Below, piece by piece: positions 6,184 to 10,828 of a stretch of 10,828 nt of DNA; the first letter of the stretch is position 1; each line of letters starts with the position of its first letter. The translations under genes were made by a program, and so were the position numbers. The stretch is from Akkermansiaceae bacterium (GTDB lineage: Bacteria; Verrucomicrobiota; Verrucomicrobiia; Verrucomicrobiales; Akkermansiaceae): contig JABHEX010000330.1 in assembly GCA_018676385.1 (NCBI GenBank), positions 1 through 10,828 on the forward strand, in the 5' to 3' direction. Under the pieces are notes generated by a model. It did not search any database. It was not told the DNA's origin and worked only from the letters and a program-made list of their open reading frames with translations.

Positions 6184-7781
6184 ATTGATTTCCAAGCCTG
6201 CCAGAACGCCTTGGTCTGTTCAGCATCTGGGATAATTTCCACAACAGTTGTCATGCCAGCGGGTTCAAAATCAAATTCCTCCATACCACGCACGCATACA
6301 TAGTTCATCCCCCACATTGAAGCCCAATCACGAAAACCATTCGCGTGCGTGTTCACAACTAACTCACTGGCGCGACGATCTAAATTTTGTACTGCAGGTA
6401 GGCGTTCAAAAATTTTTCCTCCCCCATTGTTAATTACAACGAGCATTCTACCCCGACACTCAACCTGGCCCAATAGTGATGGGGCGGACATATCATACAT
6501 CGCTGTTAAATCGCCAAACACTCCCCAGGCATCCTCAGCGTTTGCGGTCGAACCAAGCCAACTGGCAATTTGACCATCGATTCCGTTGGCACCACGGTTG
6601 GCACGCACGAGTTCATAAGGCACATTGCGCTGAGCAAAATCATTCCATTCGCGTATCGGCAAACTATTTCCCAGATAAAGGCTCGTTCCCATAGTCGCCA
6701 TCACCGAGAGGGTGCGCACCATGCCAGGTTCGCTCTCTGGAAACGACTCTAACAGATCAGTAATTTTCCCGCCAGGACGTTTGGCTATTTTAAGATAATC
6801 TTGGCTGTCACCCGCATGACTCACACTACCCAACGCCCGAACTAAGCGAGAGATATCACCGGTAATGACTTTGCTCGAGCGTGCCATGCCTGCAAAACCC
6901 GTACGACTCAACGACACGACATTGATATCCGGCAGTTCCTCTAGGTCACGCCAGAAACGCCCAACCGGCACTTCACCGATACGTAGCACATTCGCAGGCG
7001 GTTGTTTTTTTAGAATCCGATCGCCATCATGCATCACCAGTTTACCGAGCACCTCGCGCAAGCCACTGGTACTATCCGCCAGCACCGGCACACCAAGATC
7101 ACGCAGGAAGTGCCATACCTCCTCACGATCTTCAGGCTCAAGACCACCGAGCATGACTACCAATCCACGCCAAGCACCCGCAATTATTTCCAATACTGGG
7201 CGCACGTCGATGTTTTCTCGTGCTGGCTCAGCGGCTGCAATGCGCACATTGGAAAGCCGTGGGTTATCATAGGAAGAAACTAGATCAGTTTCCAGAACGC
7301 AAACATTTAGATGCCATGGATACACAGCATCCCAACCGACTAGCAAATCAATCACATCATCCCAGCTGACGTCCTCACACCCTGATACGTAATCCCCAAA
7401 AATACCCACCTGCTCGATAGCTTGCGGGGCCCCACTACCACGGAAGCTTGCAGGCCGATCTGCTGATATCACTATCAATGGCCGCTTCTGGTAATGCGCC
7501 TCAATCACTGCAGGCAGAAGCTCTGCGACTGCTGTGCCTGAGGTAGTCACAACCGCGCACGGCTCACCGGACGCTACGGTTCTGCCGAGCGCAAAAAACC
7601 CCGCAGCACGCTCCTCAAAATGATTCCATACTTTGAGCTCTTCCGTGTCGCCAGACTGTTCTAACTCACAGAGCGCTGCCACCAGCGGCATGTTCCGCGC
7701 ACCAGCGCAGACCACATACTCACGGATACCAGCCGCTGCACATGCGCTGGCAATATCATAAATCCATCCTCTGCTTGACAC
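6180..7781 (-). CDS. menD: MenD, SEPHCHC synthase (menaquinone biosynthesis)
   Basis: ThDP-dependent enzyme that adds the succinyl-semialdehyde unit from 2-oxoglutarate to isochorismate in the classical menaquinone pathway. 533 residues, near the family norm, with Pyr, central and PP domains in order. Motifs: HFEERAAGFFALG (54-66, with the conserved Glu of the ThDP aminopyrimidine contact), TTSGTAVAELLPAVIEA (79-95), SADRPASFRGSGAPQAIEQ (106-124), NRGANGIDGQIAS (395-407), GDLTAMYDM (423-431) and NNGGGKIFERLP (451-462). The N-terminal loop usually written PGSRSxPL is CAGARNMPL here (25-33). The start is GTG at 7781; an in-frame TGA two codons upstream rules out a longer form. The first 26 nt overlap the preceding minus-strand ORF. 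The 3' end overlaps the panC stop by 4 nt. No other men gene is in view. Confidence 0.93.
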   Translation of the reverse strand: MSSRGWIYDIASACAAAGIREYVVCAGARNMPLVAALCELEQSGDTEELKVWNHFEERAAGFFALGRTVASGEPCAVVTTSGTAVAELLPAVIEAHYQKRPLIVISADRPASFRGSGAPQAIEQVGIFGDYVSGCEDVSWDDVIDLLVGWDAVYPWHLNVCVLETDLVSSYDNPRLSNVRIAAAEPARENIDVRPVLEIIAGAWRGLVVMLGGLEPEDREEVWHFLRDLGVPVLADSTSGLREVLGKLVMHDGDRILKKQPPANVLRIGEVPVGRFWRDLEELPDINVVSLSRTGFAGMARSSKVITGDISRLVRALGSVSHAGDSQDYLKIAKRPGGKITDLLESFPESEPGMVRTLSVMATMGTSLYLGNSLPIREWNDFAQRNVPYELVRANRGANGIDGQIASWLGSTANAEDAWGVFGDLTAMYDMSAPSLLGQVECRGRMLVVINNGGGKIFERLPAVQNLDRRASELVVNTHANGFRDWASMWGMNYVCVRGMEEFDFEPAGMTTVVEIIPDAEQTKAFWQAWKSI

Positions 7782-7989
7782 GCTTCAGAGACTGGAGAAA
7801 CACCGGATAAGAAGCAAGATCAATGACTGAGTTGTAGCTCAAAACAAACAGACTCATTTTGGTCATAAACTCATAAAACAATCTACTCCGTCGCAGTAGT
7901 TTTGACCACCACGCCCGCAGCTGGCTCATCCAATTAGGTGAAAGTTTTGCTAGGAAATACCATTCTATGACTCGTTTTTGGGTAAACAT
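7756..7989 (-). CDS. Possible small basic protein overlapping menD start
   Basis: Seventy-seven codons from ATG 7989 to TGA 7758-7756, filling the gap between apt and menD and overlapping the first 26 nt of menD in another frame. The product is basic and aromatic: it has QLRAWWSKLLRRSRLFYEF in the middle and ends SLKRVKQRMDL, with a mildly hydrophobic stretch around LFVLSYNSVIDL. I recognise no family. The same frame stays open to 8223, but that part is antisense to apt and is surely fortuitous. For a real gene: position, a size filling the gap, and possible translational coupling to a GTG-started menD. Against it: no start signal and no family. It could also be merely the menD leader. Confidence 0.35.
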   Translation of the reverse strand: MFTQKRVIEWYFLAKLSPNWMSQLRAWWSKLLRRSRLFYEFMTKMSLFVLSYNSVIDLASYPVFLQSLKRVKQRMDL

Positions 7990-8044
7990 TGTGTAAACCC
8001 AATTTTGGTAATTGAAACTTGGTCTTTTAAGTTTAAACAAACCT

Positions 8045-8572
8045 ATGGCTTCCATTTCCCAACTTCTCAGCGACAACATCCGTGACGTTCCTGATTTCCC
8101 AAAACCTGGAATTCTTTTTAAAGACATCTCCCACGTGCTGTCCGATCCTGCTCTATTGCGGCATTCAATCAATGAACTGACCGCCACATCCGGAGGAACC
8201 AAGATCGACAAAGTAGTCGGCATCGACGCCCGAGGATTTATTTTTGCAGCACCCGTCGCTTTAAACCTTGATGCGGGCTTTGTGCCTGTGCGTAAAAAGG
8301 GAAAGCTCCCGTGGGAAACTCACGAAATGGCATACTCCCTGGAATATGGTGAGAATGTTGTAGAGATCCACAAAGATGCCATCCTACCGGGCGAGAGTGT
8401 CTTGCTCATCGATGACTTGTTAGCCACAGGGGGAACCGCAGCAGCAGCAATCAAACTAATCGAACAACTCGAAGCCAACCTCGTCGCGGCTTCATTCCTG
8501 ATCGAGCTCTCCGACCTAAATGGCCGGGACCTGTTGGGCGACGTCCCGATAAACGTGGTGATTTCCTATTAG
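8045..8572 (+). CDS. apt: Adenine phosphoribosyltransferase
   Basis: Salvages adenine: adenine plus PRPP gives AMP and pyrophosphate, in the cytoplasm. The ATG at 8045 gives 175 residues, the family norm, and places IRDVPDFPKPGILFKDIS (12-29) where it belongs; a TTG at 8012 would add 11 residues of no evident value. The type I PRTase fold is shown by VVGIDARGFIFAAPVA (57-72), the flexible-loop region RKKGKLPWET (83-92) and the PRPP-binding VLLIDDLLATGGT (119-131). All are intact. It appears monocistronic, divergent from the menD unit with a 55-nt gap to the small ORF, and convergent with the AIM24 gene (23-nt gap). No Shine-Dalgarno precedes the start. Confidence 0.96.
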   Translation: MASISQLLSDNIRDVPDFPKPGILFKDISHVLSDPALLRHSINELTATSGGTKIDKVVGIDARGFIFAAPVALNLDAGFVPVRKKGKLPWETHEMAYSLEYGENVVEIHKDAILPGESVLLIDDLLATGGTAAAAIKLIEQLEANLVAASFLIELSDLNGRDLLGDVPINVVISY

Positions 8573-8595
8573 CCCAGGCAGAACGAACCCGAAAA

Positions 8596-9579
8596 TCAGT
8601 CACCTAAGAGGTCGCCCAAACCGCCAATGACAGATCCTTCGCCCTTGCCCGAGGAATACATCCCAGTGATACGGTCGGCAAGGCGTGAAAATGGCATGCT
8701 CTGCAGCCAGACCGTTCCCGTGCCTTCCAAGGTGGCAAGGAAAAGCCCTTCGCCACCAAATAACATCGACTTTAAATTTCCAGCGCGCTCGATGTTGTAA
8801 TTGATACCATTGGTGAATGCCACCAGACAACCTGTGTCAACCAGCAGTTTCTCGCCCTTTAATTCTTTTTTAATGATCGTACCTCCAGCATGGATGAATG
8901 CCATACCGTCTCCCATGAGTTTCTGAAGAATGAACCCTTCACCACCAAACAAACCAGCTCCTATGTTTTTATTAAAGGCTATGCCAATTTTCGTCCCCAT
9001 GGCAGCACAGAGAAAAGCATCTTTCTGACAGAGCAGCTGTCCGTCAAAGTCTGAGAGATCAAAAGGAATAATGGAGCCAGGATAAGGTGCTGCAAAAGCT
9101 ATATGTTTTTTACCCGAACCATTATTAGTGAAATGAGTCATAAAGAGTGATTCACCCGTAATCTTCCGCTTACCCATGGAAACGAGCTTACCCATGAATC
9201 CCGAATCTGGCTCAGAGCCATCACCTAATTTGGCTTCAAAAGAGATTCCATCCTCCATGTAGTTCATAGAGCCGGCCTCCGCGATCACCGTTTCCCGCGG
9301 ATCCAATTCCACCTCAACCATTTGAATCGAATCGCCAATAATTTGGTAATCAATCTCATGCGATCTCCCATGGACAGCAGGAGTATTGATTGGAGGCGGT
9401 GTGCTGCCCGAGGAAAACAGAGTAGCCAAAACAGATGAGGCCGCAGCCCATGTCTCCATTCCAGACTTCCAAACCTTAGTAGACGGCAAAATCGTTCCAG
9501 ATGCTACGAGATCCATCAACTGCCCCTCACCAGCCTGTGCCTGACTGCCATCAACTGTTACATAATGCCAAATAATCAT
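8596..9579 (-). CDS. GYF_2 domain fused to AIM24/TIGR00266 family protein
   Basis: 327 residues from the ATG at 9579; a TTG three codons upstream (9588) is less likely. Residues 2-46 form a GYF_2 (DUF4339) module: WHYVTVDGSQAQAGEGQ, LVASGTI, then TKVWKSGMETWAAA. A Ser/Pro-rich linker (57-68) leads to the AIM24/TIGR00266 domain from about 77 to 300, recognised from VELDPRETVIAEAGSMNYM, a Gly-rich core and WLQSMP near 291. The core shows an internal repeat: GAGLFGGEGFILQKLMGDG (207-225) resembles SMLFGGEGLFLATLEGTG (271-288), matching the beta-prism pseudo-symmetry of the family. No signal peptide is visible. Cellular role is poorly known (AIM24 is mitochondrial in yeast; bacterial members are uncharacterised); GYF_2 modules are often attached to membrane or envelope proteins and probably bind proteins. 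Confidence 0.88.
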   Translation of the reverse strand: MIIWHYVTVDGSQAQAGEGQLMDLVASGTILPSTKVWKSGMETWAAASSVLATLFSSGSTPPPINTPAVHGRSHEIDYQIIGDSIQMVEVELDPRETVIAEAGSMNYMEDGISFEAKLGDGSEPDSGFMGKLVSMGKRKITGESLFMTHFTNNGSGKKHIAFAAPYPGSIIPFDLSDFDGQLLCQKDAFLCAAMGTKIGIAFNKNIGAGLFGGEGFILQKLMGDGMAFIHAGGTIIKKELKGEKLLVDTGCLVAFTNGINYNIERAGNLKSMLFGGEGLFLATLEGTGTVWLQSMPFSRLADRITGMYSSGKGEGSVIGGLGDLLGD

Positions 9580-9612
9580 ATAAAACAAATGTGTCTATAT
9601 CGATCCAGAGTC

Positions 9613-9635
9613 AATAAAATGTCAGCAACTGACAT
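9613..9635 (-). terminator. Short palindrome, probable terminator after the CNNM gene
   Basis: Perfect 7-bp inverted repeat ATGTCAG (9619-9625) / CTGACAT (9629-9635) with a 3-nt loop. On the minus strand it is followed by TTTTATT, which suits an intrinsic terminator for the CNNM gene that stops at 9660, 25 nt earlier. The stem is AT-leaning and short, so efficiency may be low. An operator function for the downstream AIM24 gene is an alternative. Confidence 0.5.
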
Positions 9636-9659
9636 AATTAGTTAGAGCAAAACCTGGCT

Positions 9660-10706
9660 CTAGTCCTCTTCCCGCCGAGCGATCCCGCGTAGCAGGCGAC
9701 CAAAAATGTCAGCACCAGTGACAATGCGTTTTTCGCCATCCGTCCAGAACAGAACAACATCGCGATCGACGACGTGGTCGTCCTTATCGGATGCTTCAAC
9801 GACAAATTCGCCTAGCACATCGTCCAGGGTAGTACCCTTATCTTCAACGACGATTGGGCGGTGACAGTAGGCATAGATATCGACCTCGCTTTCCGCCGTA
9901 TAGAGCGCGCTCATGAACTGATTAGTATCGAGCACCAACTGAGGCACACCGCGATCACCGGTGATAACCGCCCATAACGAGGGGTGTTTTTTCAGTGACT
10001 CGACAAACTGCTTACCATCATCAGTGTCAGGGCCTGGGATGACCGGAAGATCTAGGTTTACCGCAAACTGATAGATCGTTGCACCGTCAACAACACTTCC
10101 CTCGGTAGAAATAGTGCGGTCATCAAGATCCAGAAAATTTAGCGCCCCCCTGCCCTCGTTAGCACTGATCTCGGAGCTAGTTTCGTTGATATGTTTTTCA
10201 AGGATGATTTCGATGTCGCGCTCGCGGTAAAACGTAGGTCCTTCCGGACCGATCCATCCATCGAGGATGACGGCGCAGGGTTTTGCGAACGGAAACAGCA
10301 AAATCTGATAGATACGCATTATAGGTGTCAGCATGGCACCTACACGAAGGGCATGTCTGGAAAAGTATGCCTGCGGCATGATCTCACCAAAGAAGGTAAT
10401 TCCCACCGTTGAGAAGACAAACCCCCATACACCGGCCAGCACCGAGTCACTGAGCAAGGCGAGTAACACATTGACGCTGACATTACCCCAGAGGATCGTA
10501 CAAAGCAGGAGGTTCGAGTCTTTCCTCAGCCTCAGCACACGCACAGCAGATTTGTTGCCTTTTTCCACTTCCGCCTCCAGCCTCATTCGACCAAGTGAAA
10601 AGAACGCGAGGTTCGAGCCTGAGAACATTGCCGACTGCGAAAGACATAAGACGATGCCTATCCATGTCAGCACTTCAGTGCCTACTTCAAGAAATGCAGT
10701 AATCAT
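9660..10706 (-). CDS. CNNM (DUF21) transmembrane protein with CBS-type C-terminus, CorB/CorC/MAM3-like
   Basis: 348 residues. The N-terminal CNNM/DUF21 domain (about 10-150) has the small-residue pore motif SGSNLAFFSL (29-38), LLLCTILWGNVSVNVLLA (66-83) and FGEIMPQAYFSRHAL (106-120), with three to four membrane helices. The FGEI-PQA--SRH-L-VGA pattern is that of the eukaryotic CNNM/MAM3 branch rather than the FGEI-PK pattern of most bacterial CorC/HlyC proteins. A helical linker (about 160-195) is followed by a region fitting a CBS pair (about 200-345), but the usual MTPR-type signature is replaced by TISTEGSVVDG (198-208), so the Bateman module is degenerate. Family members are associated with Mg2+ export. 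The ATG at 10706 overlaps the stop of the preceding ORF (ATGA), so translational coupling is likely. A palindromic terminator candidate follows at 9613-9635. Confidence 0.88.
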   Translation of the reverse strand: MITAFLEVGTEVLTWIGIVLCLSQSAMFSGSNLAFFSLGRMRLEAEVEKGNKSAVRVLRLRKDSNLLLCTILWGNVSVNVLLALLSDSVLAGVWGFVFSTVGITFFGEIMPQAYFSRHALRVGAMLTPIMRIYQILLFPFAKPCAVILDGWIGPEGPTFYRERDIEIILEKHINETSSEISANEGRGALNFLDLDDRTISTEGSVVDGATIYQFAVNLDLPVIPGPDTDDGKQFVESLKKHPSLWAVITGDRGVPQLVLDTNQFMSALYTAESEVDIYAYCHRPIVVEDKGTTLDDVLGEFVVEASDKDDHVVDRDVVLFWTDGEKRIVTGADIFGRLLRGIARREED

Positions 10707-10828
10707 TTCTGGGTTTGGCCTTCCGCCATTAGCATGCCCTCCCGCGTAGAAAGCACACCATCATTAAGTTGACATGTAGGGTTGCGAGTGCGCAAATCAC
10801 GTTTTCTGAGTTCAGCATCTTGCATAAA
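10703..10828 (-). CDS. Unidentified ORF, 3' part, coupled to the CNNM gene (partial)
   Basis: Reading the minus strand from the window edge, 41 codons are open before TGA at 10705-10703. The TGA overlaps the ATG of the CNNM gene as ATGA. The visible residues include QDAELRKRDLRTRNPTCQLN and end MAEGQTQK. An ATG at 10825 could be the start of a 40-residue peptide, but the frame is still open at the window edge, so a longer gene is more likely. I do not recognise it. CNNM genes are often found in tandem, so it could be the tail of a second CNNM protein, but nothing visible proves this. Confidence 0.5.
   Translation of the reverse strand, partial: FMQDAELRKRDLRTRNPTCQLNDGVLSTREGMLMAEGQTQK

Noticed and set aside
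6865..7272. 135-codon plus-strand ORF inside menD
   Set aside because: Antisense shadow of menD with low-complexity Ser/Arg/Thr composition.
8012..8044. TTG start for apt
   Set aside because: ATG at 8045 gives the standard length and N-terminus; the extension falls in the promoter-like divergent region.
7990..8223. Upstream extension of the minus-strand 77-codon ORF to 155 codons
   Set aside because: It runs antisense through the first third of apt, a clear gene; only the part after ATG 7989 could be real.
8525..8548. CGGGAC/GTCCCG hairpin near the apt 3' end as a terminator
   Set aside because: It lies inside the coding sequence with a 12-nt loop and no following T-run on either strand.
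10333..10749. 138-codon plus-strand ORF opposite the CNNM gene
   Set aside because: Antisense to a well-supported membrane protein gene; no recognisable features.
1..10828. Mobile element, phage, CRISPR, toxin-antitoxin or defence system
   Set aside because: No transposase, integrase, regular repeat array, tRNA or defence-type domain was found on either strand; gene content is core metabolism and envelope.

Overview
The window reads as a housekeeping stretch of a bacterial chromosome. I see no insertion sequences, phage genes, rRNA, tRNA or CRISPR arrays. Four things point to the Planctomycetes-Verrucomicrobia-Chlamydiae group, most likely Verrucomicrobiota: a GYF_2/AIM24 fusion, a menaquinone-pathway MenD with a variant N-terminal loop, an OmpH-type periplasmic chaperone (hence a Gram-negative envelope), and start sites that almost all lack a Shine-Dalgarno sequence. 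That placement is inference from gene content and style, not from a marker gene.

Layout. (1) 1-3007, plus strand: the classic lipid/ribosome cluster, with the 3' end of a YceD/DUF177 gene, rpmF (bL32), plsX, fabH, then a small two-helix membrane protein. A good intrinsic terminator lies between rpmF and plsX, and a perfect TATAAT lies just before the plsX ATG, so plsX-fabH probably has its own promoter and perhaps a leaderless mRNA. (2) 3019-5219, minus strand: ompH/skp with a strong terminator, then a small secreted protein followed 14 nt later by a rodA-like SEDS glycosyltransferase. (3) 5332-6183, plus strand: panC, starting at an internal GTG. (4) 6180-7989, minus strand: menD, preceded by an overlapping 77-codon ORF of unknown status. 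(5) 8045-8572, plus strand: apt. (6) 8596-10828, minus strand: a GYF_2-AIM24 protein, a CNNM/CorB-type membrane protein whose motifs resemble the eukaryotic CNNM subtype, and the 3' end of an unidentified ORF coupled to it by an ATGA overlap.

The genes serve envelope building and core metabolism: acyl-phosphate and fatty-acid initiation (PlsX, FabH), peptidoglycan elongation (RodA), outer-membrane protein traffic (OmpH), pantothenate/CoA supply (PanC), menaquinone (MenD) and purine salvage (Apt). Transcription direction switches five times in under 11 kb. The three convergent junctions are tight (11-nt gap, 4-nt overlap, 23-nt gap) and show no intrinsic terminator. No intergenic stretch exceeds 300 bases.

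I did not find a convincing undescribed system. The leads most worth following are the eukaryote-like CNNM protein, the divergent SEDS protein with its small secreted neighbour, the possibly leaderless plsX promoter and the absence of Shine-Dalgarno sites.
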